A DNA stretch of 64,000 bases from Pseudoalteromonas sp. SMS1. GTDB lineage: Bacteria; Pseudomonadota; Gammaproteobacteria; Enterobacterales; Alteromonadaceae. Every line of letters begins with the position of its first letter. The first letter of the stretch is position 1. Below are positions 45,530-54,044 of the stretch, piece after piece. Both the position numbers and the translations under genes were made by a program. The DNA is taken from positions 186,001-250,000 of the forward strand of contig NZ_JAKGBI010000006.1 in assembly GCF_021530565.1 (NCBI RefSeq). Direction: 5' to 3'. The notes beneath the pieces are model-generated. The model saw only the letters and a program-made list of their open reading frames with translations, was not told where the DNA came from and ran no database searches.

Positions 45530-45547
45530 TTGAACATCAATGTTCAA
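45530..45547. promoter_or_regulatory. 18-bp palindrome, possible operator
   Basis: TTGAACATCAATGTTCAA is an eight-base inverted repeat (TTGAACAT and ATGTTCAA) around CA. It lies in the 267-bp gap upstream of the GNAT gene and downstream of the metallo-beta-lactamase-fold gene. It could be a dimeric-regulator site. Confidence 0.35.
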
Positions 45548-45698
45548 TAAAAAGCGGTATTAAATCTCACCTAATCGAGTCAGTGCAATCGAAAGTGAGG
45601 CAAGTATAACGGAAAATATTTAAATTGTTATTAAAATGCGATTTCTTGCAGTAAATGGGTACAAAAAGACTCAAAAGCCTAGTTAATAAACAAACTGA

Positions 45699-46508
45699 CT
45701 ACGTATTATACACCGATTCATTCTGTCCCAGTTGAATCTCACTAAACGGCGTAACATACTTTAAGCCTGCGTGCTTAAAAGCGATATGGTCTTGTTCGCT
45801 ATGATAATGATAGGCCCATAAGCGCGCTAACAACGCCGCTGGGTATTCACTGAGTAGATCATCTATCCCACTATGGCTCGGGTTACCTTTCACACCACAA
45901 TCATGGAATATCGTTTCTCCACTGGTTGCCATATGCATGAGTAACTCAGGAATAGGGCGAGTATCTCCGCTATAAAAAACTTTGCCCGGCAGGTGCAAGG
46001 AATAGGCAGAGTTGGGCGCATGATGTCGTACTGGATACACCCATAACTTAACCCCTTGGTGCCAAAAAGACTCCGAGACTGGATGTAAAATAAAGGTGCT
46101 CCACACATCTGCTTTCCCCTCCGAGAGCTGAGTGTACCGTAGCATTGCACATAACTGCTGGACGAGGAGCACTGGGACATATAAACGAACGTGTTTACCC
46201 GACAATGCAGCCTTAAAAAACAGCTGCTCTAACCCACCAACATGATCATAATGTAAATGTGTAATAAATACGTGACTGGGCAGTTGGTTTGAAAATACCT
46301 GCTTGAATCGGTTGACACTGTCATGGCCACAATCGATCAGCAGCCAGGGTTTTTCTTGTTTACATAAGACACATGCCGAATTTCCCAAGGACTCAGCGCT
46401 TGCATCCCCAACCCCTAAGAATACAGCGACGTCAGGAACTAGTGATCGCAGACATGCACTCTCCCAACTGTTTGTGACTGATTGAGTACGCGAGAGATCT
46501 TTCAACAT
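45699..46508 (-). CDS. Metallo-beta-lactamase-fold hydrolase
   Basis: About 269 residues from ATG 46508 with GGAG upstream; a frame from 46574 has no ribosome-binding site. HVFITHLHYDHVGGLEQLFF contains the HxHxDH zinc motif; LLIDCGHDSV, the YPVRHHAPNSAYSLHLPGKV strand and GKVFYSGDTRPIPELL (third ligand Asp) follow; FHDCGVKGNPSH is the last motif. It belongs to the MBL-fold with resemblance to RNase Z/cyclic phosphodiesterase-like enzymes. No catalytic assignment is safe. It stands alone. Confidence 0.86.
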   Translation of the reverse strand: MLKDLSRTQSVTNSWESACLRSLVPDVAVFLGVGDASAESLGNSACVLCKQEKPWLLIDCGHDSVNRFKQVFSNQLPSHVFITHLHYDHVGGLEQLFFKAALSGKHVRLYVPVLLVQQLCAMLRYTQLSEGKADVWSTFILHPVSESFWHQGVKLWVYPVRHHAPNSAYSLHLPGKVFYSGDTRPIPELLMHMATSGETIFHDCGVKGNPSHSGIDDLLSEYPAALLARLWAYHYHSEQDHIAFKHAGLKYVTPFSEIQLGQNESVYNT

Positions 46509-46743
46509 ATTGTTAGTCTCCAACTGAGAGCGACGATTCCACGCTACCATCTGGAGTTGACAATGACATGACAAAAATTGACGAATATGTTTGTATAAGC
46601 TTCACTTTTTGGTGAATAACGCTAATTTAGCCAGCTCATAAAAAATAAAAAGCCCATACTTATCATACAGATAAAAAATACACCATTTGGCACTGCGCTT
46701 GCTCACTACAATAACAAATCCAAATAATAGAAAGAAAAAAACC

Positions 46744-47715
46744 ATGATAAAAAGACTCTCGCCACTTTTATGCACAATCTTGCTTAGCGGATGTATCATA
46801 CATGTTGACTCGAACGCCCAAGTGCCCCACAAAGAGCTAACACGCTCTTTATCTTTGGCTTCGAACAATCTAAATCAGATAAACATTGAAAATAGTGCTG
46901 GTAACATCATTGTCAGCGGTCATTCAGATGTGGATGACATTACTGTCACCGCGAATATCATCACGTTTGAAAATAGAAGTTACACTTTCACATTAGAACA
47001 ATCAGGTGATGAAGCAAACCTGATTGCGAAACATGACCCTCATGTTGGCGTGCTTTGGTATCCTAACAAAAGTCCCAAAATCGACATTGAAGTGCAAGTA
47101 CCTAGCAAATTGCTCGTAGCAGTAGAAGATGGTTCAGGCGCCATGGCTATTAGCAATGTAAAGGGGGTTTCAATTGACGACAGCTCAGGTCATATCACGC
47201 TTAATAAAATCTCTGGTAAAGTCCAAATAACCGATGGGTCCGGTGCGATTACCATTAATGACATCAAGGGGCACTTATCGATTGATGACGATTCAGGCGA
47301 TATCAAAATCAATGCGGTGTCCGGCAATATTGAAATTGAAGATGGCTCAGGTGATATTGATATCGAAAATGGCGCCGAAGTCTCTATCGAGGACAACTCT
47401 GGCGATATCACTATCAAACACGTTACGGGCAGTATTAAATTGGATGATGGCTCTGGTGAGATCAATGTTGATGGCGCACAAACACTGAATGTAAGCGATG
47501 ATTCTGGTGATATCAAAGTAAAGAACATTGACGGCAATGTTGATATTATAGATGGCTCGGGCAGTATCTGGGTAAACCGCATTCAAGGCCATGTTGTGAT
47601 CGAAGATAGTTCGGGTGACATTAATGTCAGTGACAGCCAGCAACTGGAAATAAAAGACGATAGTTCAGGCGAAGTAAACGTTTCTAATGTCAGAAAAGTC
47701 ATTGAATTTGATTAA
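46744..47715 (+). CDS. Lipoprotein with DUF4097-like beta-solenoid repeats
   Basis: About 323 residues from ATG 46744: lipoprotein signal MIKRLSPLLCTILLSGC, lipobox LSGC. Residues ~130-320 are a striking array of about ten units of 18-20 residues, each around an SG(D/x)I core (VSIDDSSGHITLNKI, LSIDDDSGDIKINAV, IEIEDGSGDIDIENG and so on), alternating with (V/I)xGxVxI. This pattern is the DUF4097 type, predicted to wind as a right-handed beta-helix with a ladder of Asp/Ser/Gly turns. Residues ~30-120 form a separate N-terminal beta domain. It is likely exposed on the periplasmic or outer surface. The repeats are also visible in the DNA and in antisense shadow frames. Confidence 0.82.
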   Translation: MIKRLSPLLCTILLSGCIIHVDSNAQVPHKELTRSLSLASNNLNQINIENSAGNIIVSGHSDVDDITVTANIITFENRSYTFTLEQSGDEANLIAKHDPHVGVLWYPNKSPKIDIEVQVPSKLLVAVEDGSGAMAISNVKGVSIDDSSGHITLNKISGKVQITDGSGAITINDIKGHLSIDDDSGDIKINAVSGNIEIEDGSGDIDIENGAEVSIEDNSGDITIKHVTGSIKLDDGSGEINVDGAQTLNVSDDSGDIKVKNIDGNVDIIDGSGSIWVNRIQGHVVIEDSSGDINVSDSQQLEIKDDSSGEVNVSNVRKVIEFD

Positions 47716-47730
47716 CAAGCCGCAAATCTT

Positions 47731-47771
47731 CCTTGTACCACGCGCAGTTCGAACCTTTTAGTGGTACAAGG
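47731..47771. repeat. Long inverted repeat after the solenoid gene
   Basis: CCTTGTACCAC (47731-47741) and GTGGTACAAGG (47761-47771) are perfect 11-base complements with a 19-base loop. They lie 15 bases after the solenoid gene's stop. No T-run follows, so it may be a transcript-end structure or a regulator site for the downstream kinase. Confidence 0.45.
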
Positions 47772-47989
47772 TATCCAGCCAGCCAGATCGCTCCCAAAGC
47801 GAGTAAATGGAATGATAAATTCTGATACACTAGAAAATCTATCATAACTAGCTATTAGCACTTATAAGCTAAGTGTATCTTTGCAAAAAAAAATGCATAT
47901 TAAGTGCGTGCCGTTAATAATATTTACCGATGTCACCGCCTACGTAGTTACCATAATATGGCCCTATTATGTAAAACTATGGATTTAAC

Positions 47990-50161
47990 GTGTTTAAACG
48001 ACTTGCCGCAGCCAGTATATTTTCATTAGCTGCCATTGGACTTCCCGTGGCTGCGTCAGAGGTGTTTCCCCAATATAAAGCACTGTCAGAAGCAAAAGGT
48101 AAGAAAGACAGACCAGCATTGCTTGAATTGGCAAACGCTCTATTGCAAGACGAGACTTTAAGCGCTGAGGAAATCACATATGTTCTACATAGAAGTGCGC
48201 TGCACCTCGTCAGAGAAAATCAATTTGAACATGCACAGCAACGCTTAACTCAACTCGCATTGCACCTCAAAGACTTTCCTGATGACAATCTACAAGGCAA
48301 GTATCATTGGGTATCAGGGGATCTTTCGTTACTACTGGGTGACAATCAAGCCGCTGAATATCACTTTGGTCAAGCCGTTGTGTTGTTTACTCAAACTCAA
48401 GACATACGTATGCTCAGTCATGCGCATCGCTTGTTGGCCAATGTGCTCTCGGCAAAACGAGATTATTTTCAAGCGGTGTCTCATGTTTATCAAGCTAAAG
48501 ACACCGCATTGAAGATAAACCACACGCAATTGTTCGATGCGGCGCTCAGTACTGAGGCACGCATTTACAGTGACTTTAAGCAATTTGACAAAGCACTGGA
48601 TGTACTAAATCAAAAGCTGCAAGTTCAAAACGACCAAGCCCAAGTTAGTCAGGCCCATTTATCCGCAACCTATTTCAGTCTTGCGAAGATATACCGAAAC
48701 CTCTCAGACCATGAAGCCGCATTGTCTGCATTTAAAAAGGCCTACGAATTGGATGCCCAGTTGCAAGACAAAAACTATATGGGTATATCTCTACTCCAAA
48801 TTGCAAATCAGCATCTTGAGTTAGACGATATAACTGCCGCACAACTGGCTGTGGAACAAGCACTGACACTCTTTAAAACAGTAAAAAATAGCCAGAACAT
48901 AGGCCAAGCACAAGCCATGCTCGGGCAAGTGAAGTTGGCAAAACAGCAATTTGATGAAGCAATTACCCTACTTAAAACCGGGCTAGAAAAAATCAGCTAC
49001 GACAAAAATAGGCAGTTAAATGAAAAGTACAGCGCCTATTTAGGGCAAGCACTATCTTACACCCAGCCCGCACGCGCTGTTGCGCTGCTCACGCCCATGC
49101 TTGATTCCGCCAGTTCTCACAACACCTTGCGTATTTTAACGAGCCTCTCTCGAGCCCATAAACATTTAGCCCACTTTGAACAAGCGCTCAGCTACCATGA
49201 GCAAGCACTCAGTCACAAACAAATACTGAATGAGCAAGAGATAACAGCAAGACTTCAAGCGAAAAAGCTAAATAGCGAGTTGGGTTTAAAAAGCCTCGAA
49301 GTAAGCGAACTGCAAGCTGGACTTGAAGAGCAGCAACAAGACACCAAAACACGCACTGTTGTACTCGCCTCAGCAATTATTGTGTTGACCAACTTTTTAC
49401 TGCTTTTTTATCTCTATCACCTCAAAAGACGCCGAGTCATGGAAAAGGAGACGGAGCTGCTAAACCAGAGCCTAAACCTCAAACAACAACTTTTAGCAGA
49501 TGTTTCTCATGAGCTTCGCACGCCTTTGACAGTATTGAAATTGAATATAGAAGCATTAGAGTACAACTTAACTGAAGATCCAAAAGCCACGTATCAGGTT
49601 TTACAGCGTAGATTGGATATGCTCAATACATTGATTGCAGACATCTACGAATTAGCCCAAGCTGACACCAATAACCTCAGGTTAGAATTTGAAACCCTGC
49701 AAGCAAGCAGCTTATTTGATGAATTACTGATTGCCATTGGTCCAATCATCGATGTGCCTGACATAGAAGTAAGCTATGACAACCATTTGCAAGATTCTCT
49801 CCAGGTGGAGTGTGATATCAGTCGCTTAAACCAAGTGTTCAATAACTTAGCCAGAAACAGTGTCCACTACACTGATAGGCCAGGTAAAATCAAAATCAGG
49901 GTGTACCAACAACATCATACGATTGTTTGTACTTTTGAAGACAGCGCACCCGGTGTGAGTTCTGCCGCACTAGGCAAATTGTTTGAACGTCTGTATCGCT
50001 GCGATAAATCTCGTAGCAGAGATTTAGGTGGCTCAGGCCTTGGGCTATCCATCTGCGAAAAAATAATTGAGCTTCACCACGGTGCAATAGAAGCAAAACA
50101 CAGTGAACTGGGTGGTGTATTCATTAAATTTACTTTGCCTATCAAGCTCACTCACACCTGA
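47990..50161 (+). CDS. TPR-containing sensor histidine kinase
   Basis: A 723-residue kinase starting at GTG 47990. It has a signal-anchor region (MFKRLAAASIFSLAAIGLPV), ~350 residues of tetratricopeptide repeats in the periplasm (KFDKALDVL and YRNLSDHEAALSAFKKAYEL are clear), a coiled segment, one membrane helix (TVVLASAIIVLTNFLLLFYL) near residue 465, then the kinase: phosphoacceptor H507 in VSHELRTPLTVLKLN, N box QVFNNLARNS and ATP lid ending GGSGLGLSICEKI. The usual DxGxG G1 motif reads DSAPGV. No response regulator gene is adjacent, so it is an orphan. The TPR region may sense a partner protein. Confidence 0.88.
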   Translation: MFKRLAAASIFSLAAIGLPVAASEVFPQYKALSEAKGKKDRPALLELANALLQDETLSAEEITYVLHRSALHLVRENQFEHAQQRLTQLALHLKDFPDDNLQGKYHWVSGDLSLLLGDNQAAEYHFGQAVVLFTQTQDIRMLSHAHRLLANVLSAKRDYFQAVSHVYQAKDTALKINHTQLFDAALSTEARIYSDFKQFDKALDVLNQKLQVQNDQAQVSQAHLSATYFSLAKIYRNLSDHEAALSAFKKAYELDAQLQDKNYMGISLLQIANQHLELDDITAAQLAVEQALTLFKTVKNSQNIGQAQAMLGQVKLAKQQFDEAITLLKTGLEKISYDKNRQLNEKYSAYLGQALSYTQPARAVALLTPMLDSASSHNTLRILTSLSRAHKHLAHFEQALSYHEQALSHKQILNEQEITARLQAKKLNSELGLKSLEVSELQAGLEEQQQDTKTRTVVLASAIIVLTNFLLLFYLYHLKRRRVMEKETELLNQSLNLKQQLLADVSHELRTPLTVLKLNIEALEYNLTEDPKATYQVLQRRLDMLNTLIADIYELAQADTNNLRLEFETLQASSLFDELLIAIGPIIDVPDIEVSYDNHLQDSLQVECDISRLNQVFNNLARNSVHYTDRPGKIKIRVYQQHHTIVCTFEDSAPGVSSAALGKLFERLYRCDKSRSRDLGGSGLGLSICEKIIELHHGAIEAKHSELGGVFIKFTLPIKLTHT

Positions 50162-50203
50162 TCAACGCCACAACGTGACCAAGGCTGCAACCTCTCTTAG
50201 CTG

Positions 50204-50232
50204 CCAAAGCGCCCCTGCTTTGGTCCTTTTTG
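50204..50232 (+). terminator. Intrinsic terminator after the sensor kinase gene
   Basis: CCAAAGC (50204-50210) pairs with GCTTTGG (50217-50223) around a six-base loop, followed by TCCTTTTTG. Confidence 0.7.
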
Positions 50233-50302
50233 CCCACCACAAGAAATTTAGCTGTACCTAATCAATTTGTCATTTAACGACTATATTTTGATTAAGTTCG
50301 TT

Positions 50303-50357
50303 TTGTGCACAGCACAACCAATCTATTTTTTTGATTGATTTGATTTATTCAATCAAA
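50303..50357 (+). promoter_or_regulatory. Two palindromes before the peroxiredoxin-glutaredoxin gene
   Basis: TTGTGC...GCACAA (50303-50317, spacer ACA) is followed by TTTGATTGA (50330-50338) and its perfect complement TCAATCAAA (50349-50357). Both lie within 120 bases of the ATG at 50418. They suggest dimeric operator sites; no match to the OxyR consensus could be confirmed by eye. Confidence 0.4.
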
Positions 50358-50417
50358 TATACAAAACATAAACTCGGCGACATAATAGCTCCATCAACTT
50401 TCGAGGAGAATAGAAAA

Positions 50418-51152
50418 ATGCTAAACAATATTGAAGGCAAAACGGTACCATCGGTCACTTTCCCAATTCGCGTTGGAGAAGAGTTTCAACACATCACTTC
50501 TGATGAGCTATTCAAAGGCAAAACAGTCATCGTATTTTCACTACCTGGTGCATTTACGCCAACTTGTTCATCGACACACTTGCCGAGATACAATGAACTG
50601 GCACATGTATTTAAACAAAATGGCGTAGACGACATTGTGTGTATGTCAGTCAATGACACTTTTGTCATGAATGCTTGGGCTCAGGATCAAGAAGCTGAAA
50701 ACGTCACCTTAATCCCTGATGGTAACGGTGAATTTACTGACGGCATGGGCATGTTGGTAGATAAAAGCGATTTAGGCTTTGGTAAACGTAGCTGGCGCTA
50801 CTCGATGCTAGTCAAAGACGGCGTTATTGAAAAAATGTTCATTGAGCCTGACGTACCAGGTGACCCATTTGAAGTGTCAGACGCAGATACGATGCTGGCT
50901 TACATCAACCCAGATCAGAAAAAACCAGAGCCCGTTTCAATTATAACAAAGCCAGGTTGCCCATTCTGTGCAAAAGCCAAAGCATTGCTAAGCGAGCAAG
51001 GACTAGTATATGAAGAGCTTGTACTGGGTCAGCAAGCGAGCCTTACAAGCTTAAAAGCGCTTTCGGGACGTGAAACAGTACCTCAAGTATTTATTGGTGG
51101 CCAGCATATTGGTGGCTCAGATGACTTAACTGTTTACTTTGAAAATAACTAA
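50418..51152 (+). CDS. Peroxiredoxin 5-glutaredoxin fusion (hybrid Prx)
   Basis: About 244 residues from ATG 50418 (GGAG ten bases upstream); a longer frame from 50331 has no ribosome-binding site. Residues 1-165 are an AhpC/Prx5-type domain with peroxidatic Cys50 in [14 protein letters not shown] and [15 protein letters not shown]. Residues ~172-244 are a glutaredoxin with CPFC (C181, C184) and the [17 protein letters not shown] motif. Such hybrids reduce hydroperoxides using glutathione via the glutaredoxin. It is followed 65 bases later by a flavin disulfide reductase, a plausible partner, with a small hairpin between. Confidence 0.94.
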   Translation: MLNNIEGKTVPSVTFPIRVGEEFQHITSDELFKGKTVIVFSLPGAFTPTCSSTHLPRYNELAHVFKQNGVDDIVCMSVNDTFVMNAWAQDQEAENVTLIPDGNGEFTDGMGMLVDKSDLGFGKRSWRYSMLVKDGVIEKMFIEPDVPGDPFEVSDADTMLAYINPDQKKPEPVSIITKPGCPFCAKAKALLSEQGLVYEELVLGQQASLTSLKALSGRETVPQVFIGGQHIGGSDDLTVYFENN

Positions 51153-51165
51153 AACCAGTACTGTA

Positions 51166-51184
51166 AAGGGGTTTTACACCCCTT
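51166..51184 (+). promoter_or_regulatory. Hairpin between the Prx-Grx and reductase genes
   Basis: AAGGGG (51166-51171) pairs with CCCCTT (51179-51184) with a seven-base loop TTTTACA. It lies in the 65-base gap and may attenuate expression of the second gene or stabilise the first message. Confidence 0.4.
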
Positions 51185-51217
51185 ATACATCCCCTTTCAT
51201 AATTGAGTGAGGTAATA

Positions 51218-52666
51218 ATGAAACAGCTTGAAACAGATGTCGTTGTAATTGGTGCTGGAACTGCTGGCCTGAGCGCATACCGAAATGCCAAACAATATAC
51301 CCCCAACGTATTAATGGTTGAATCCGGGAAATATGGCACAACCTGCGCACGAGTTGGCTGTATGCCAAGTAAGCTGTTAATAGCTGCCGCAGAAGCTGCA
51401 CACAGCGTTGAACATGCGCCAAAATTTGGCGTGTTGACAGAAAAGCCTGTCATTGATGGTAAAGCAGTCATGGCCCGAGTGCGCAGCGAACGAGATCGAT
51501 TCGTTGGCTTTGTGGTAGAAGCTGTTGAAGAATTACCTCAAGAAGACCGTATTATTGGCCATGCAAAGTTTTTAGATGATAATCGCCTACAAATAGATGA
51601 TCATACGATTATTTCAGCTAAACGCTTTGTTGTTGCAACAGGCTCAAGACCGAATATTCCACCGCCATTTCTTGCTTTTGGGGAAAAGCTAATCATTAAT
51701 GATGATGTGTTCGATTGGCAGGACCTCCCAGATTCAGTTGCGGTATTCGGCCCTGGGGTAATTGGTCTAGAAATTGGACAGGCACTCCATCGTTTGGGCG
51801 TCAACGTCAAACTATTTGGCGTCGGAGGTAACATTGGTCCTTTAACTGACCCCGTCATTCGAGATTATGCCAATACAGTATTTGCTGATGAGTTTTATGT
51901 TGACACGGATGCCAAAGTATCAGAGATGCAAGTGGTAGATGGGAAAGCCCAACTCACCTATGTTGATAAGCAAGGCAATCCACAAACAGAACAATTTGAC
52001 TATGTACTCGCTGCTACAGGACGCATACCTAACGTCGACAACCTTGGTTTAGAAAATACGTCAGTAGAGCTGCAAGATCATGGTGTGCCAATTGCGGACC
52101 CACATACAATGCAATGCGGCGAGAGCCACATTTTTATCGCCGGAGATGCCAGTGACCTAATTCCACTTCTTCACGAAGCCGCAGATCAGGGCACCATCGC
52201 AGGCGCAAATGCAGGTCGCTTCCCAGACATTCGAAATGGACTACGTCGCACACCAATTGCTGCCGTATTCAGCGATCCACAAATCGGCATGGTCGGTGAC
52301 AATTATGCACAGTTAACCGCAAACTATGGTGAATGCGGATGCTATGAAATTGGTGAGGTTAGTTTTGAGAACCAAGGTAGAAGCCGCGTTATGTTGAAAA
52401 ACAAGGGGCATATGCGACTCTATGCGGAGCAGGGGACAGGTCTCTTTTTAGGCGCTGAATTTATTGGCCCTGGTGCAGAGCATATTGCACATCTGCTCGC
52501 ATGGGCTGTACAAAATAAAATGACTGTCCCTCAAATGCTCGATATGCCTTTTTACCACCCAGTTATCGAAGAAGGGGTGAGAACCGCATTAAGGAATGTT
52601 AACGCCAAGCTTAAGTTTGGACCAGATATCATCAAGCACTGCTTGGAATGCGGTCCTGGCGCCTAG
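51218..52666 (+). CDS. Class I flavoprotein disulfide reductase (dihydrolipoyl dehydrogenase-like) with C-terminal CxxC
   Basis: About 482 residues from ATG 51218 (GTGAGG upstream). It has the FAD motif VVVIGAGTAGLSA, active-site disulfide C43-x4-C48 in TTCARVGCMPSKLL (this protein has Ala-Arg-Val-Gly between them; Asn is more usual in the second place), NAD motif VFGPGVIGLEIGQALHRLG, the ATG-like AATGRIPNVDNLGLE, and FAD-ribose loop IFIAGDASD. The catalytic HPVIEEG His-Glu pair is near residue 450. After it the chain ends in CLECGPGA (C475, C478), a second dithiol that ordinary lipoamide dehydrogenases lack. Next to a Prx-Grx gene this suggests an NAD(P)H-driven disulfide relay. Exact substrate unknown. 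Confidence 0.88.
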   Translation: MKQLETDVVVIGAGTAGLSAYRNAKQYTPNVLMVESGKYGTTCARVGCMPSKLLIAAAEAAHSVEHAPKFGVLTEKPVIDGKAVMARVRSERDRFVGFVVEAVEELPQEDRIIGHAKFLDDNRLQIDDHTIISAKRFVVATGSRPNIPPPFLAFGEKLIINDDVFDWQDLPDSVAVFGPGVIGLEIGQALHRLGVNVKLFGVGGNIGPLTDPVIRDYANTVFADEFYVDTDAKVSEMQVVDGKAQLTYVDKQGNPQTEQFDYVLAATGRIPNVDNLGLENTSVELQDHGVPIADPHTMQCGESHIFIAGDASDLIPLLHEAADQGTIAGANAGRFPDIRNGLRRTPIAAVFSDPQIGMVGDNYAQLTANYGECGCYEIGEVSFENQGRSRVMLKNKGHMRLYAEQGTGLFLGAEFIGPGAEHIAHLLAWAVQNKMTVPQMLDMPFYHPVIEEGVRTALRNVNAKLKFGPDIIKHCLECGPGA

Positions 52667-52684
52667 TAACTTAATCGTTTAAAC

Positions 52685-52711
52685 GTGGAGTAAGTGAGGT
52701 CTTTACTCCAC
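52685..52711. terminator. Terminator between convergent reductase and binding-protein genes
   Basis: GTGGAGTAA (52685-52693) pairs with TTACTCCAC (52703-52711), a nine-base stem with a nine-base loop, followed by TTTA. The right arm overlaps the stop of the convergent binding-protein gene. Confidence 0.6.
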
Positions 52712-53455
52712 TTTAGTATAAAAGTATTCAGGGTCAAAAATTTCCGGCTCTCGTCGCTTGATTACTTTAAGAGCGCGATTCATCTGCTCAACGAGTCGCT
52801 TCCTTACACCTTGGTTACAGGCGAACCCTAAGTAAGAAGAGCGCAGCGGTAAAACAATACGAAAGTGGCTAGGGTCAATCCCTGCTCGCTTAAACTGATA
52901 TCTGGCTATCACATCACCATAGGCAATTAGATCGATACGCTTCAACTTGAGCATTTGCACCAATTCAAACCCTGATGCCAAGAACACCAAGCTTTCTTTA
53001 TTCACGCCCGCCTGACGCAATAGTTGATGGCCGATATCGTTTTTAACCACGCCAACTTTTAGTTTTCCTAAGCTTTGTAAGTCTGGTAACTGATACTCGG
53101 TCTCTTTGTGACCAATAATCGCGACATGGTTATCCATTGCTGGGCCAACGAATTGAAAAAGCTTGGCCCTTTCTTCTGTGTAAGTCATGGAGAAAATGCA
53201 TGCGTTGTGATTGGCCAACGTCATATGGTATGCCCGTGGCCAAGGTAACAGCATCACTTCTTTAGCGTCAAAGTCCCAGTTGAGGTCCCGATAAATAGTT
53301 TTCAAGGCGTTAATGGCAATACCTTCTACGTTGCCATTAACATGGTAATTAAATGGTGGATAGTCTTCAGTAAACCATATCAGTTTGGGATCTTTGGCTT
53401 TAGCCTGACTGCTTAAGAGTGCAATCGTCATTAGAAAAGCGTTGAAAATCTGCAT
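52703..53455 (-). CDS. Periplasmic binding protein-like (family 3), 250 aa
   Basis: A 250-residue exported protein (signal MQIFNAFLMTIALLSSQAKA). LIWFTEDYPPFNYHVNGNVE is the typical N-terminal strand of family 3 binding proteins (W-x-x-x-x-Y-P-P-F-N), followed by EGIAINALKTIYRDLNWDFD, PWPRAYHMT, ERAKLFQFVGPAMDNHVAII and KVGVVKNDIGHQLLR. No permease or ATPase is adjacent. Orphan proteins of this kind are common in Alteromonadales; the ligand is unknown. It is convergent with the disulfide reductase gene. Confidence 0.85.
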   Translation of the reverse strand: MQIFNAFLMTIALLSSQAKAKDPKLIWFTEDYPPFNYHVNGNVEGIAINALKTIYRDLNWDFDAKEVMLLPWPRAYHMTLANHNACIFSMTYTEERAKLFQFVGPAMDNHVAIIGHKETEYQLPDLQSLGKLKVGVVKNDIGHQLLRQAGVNKESLVFLASGFELVQMLKLKRIDLIAYGDVIARYQFKRAGIDPSHFRIVLPLRSSYLGFACNQGVRKRLVEQMNRALKVIKRREPEIFDPEYFYTKVE

Positions 53456-54044
53456 GGTTTGTCATCCTCATCTCATTTAAAGTGTAGATGCAAAACTAAA
53501 GTTTAAAAGGCGATTGGGCGTCAAATCATCGCCTTTGTGATGTTATGTATTGTCAGCTTCAGTAAAAGTGGCCATCATTATTCCTCTTCAAAGTCTCTTA
53601 TTTCTTGGGCTTGCTCGGTCTGATTTTTTCGCTTTTTAATTGTCGCTTTTTAATGCACGATTTATTTTATTGTGTGCCTTTATTAAGTTAGTTCACAGCC
53701 CCCCATGTCATTACGTACCTTTTTTAATGTTTTTACTTTGCTATGCTAGCCGTTTATCTAAAAAGCGTTGAGTAGACTTGCGTATTTTGGCAGATGAGCG
53801 GATATCCAACTCATTGGATACCGACAGAAACTTACCCCTTAGTGCCTTATTTACGCGTTCAATCAATCGCGCACCTTTGTGCTCTGTCCCCCCATCTCCC
53901 GCTTTGATATATAAAAACGTTTATATTAAACGTCACGGCTATCTAATGTCTGAATCTGTCCGCTCATTGTCATTTATACGTATCTAAACTTAGGGTGAAA
54001 AAACCTATATTAGTCATAAATAACCTAATAGGCAGGAACTTAGC
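53456..54044. other. Intergenic region with hairpin
   Basis: About 589 AT-rich bases with no convincing gene; a + frame at 53778-53987 shows no recognisable protein. AAAGGCGAT (53506-53514) and ATCGCCTTT (53528-53536) form a perfect nine-base stem with a 13-base loop, roughly 50 bases upstream of the - strand binding-protein start. It could be a leader hairpin or operator. Confidence 0.35.

Noticed and set aside
47190..47643. Antisense ORFs (130 and 98 aa) inside the solenoid gene
   Set aside because: They are the repetitive shadow of the SGDI repeats read backwards (Ser/Pro/Glu-rich); no RBS and no independent family.
46800..47700. CRISPR or DNA repeat array
   Set aside because: The repetition is in-frame, 54-60-nt degenerate protein repeats without spacers; it encodes the beta-solenoid.
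53778..53987. 69-aa + strand ORF in the 0.6-kb gap
   Set aside because: No RBS or family; position and composition fit random open frame.
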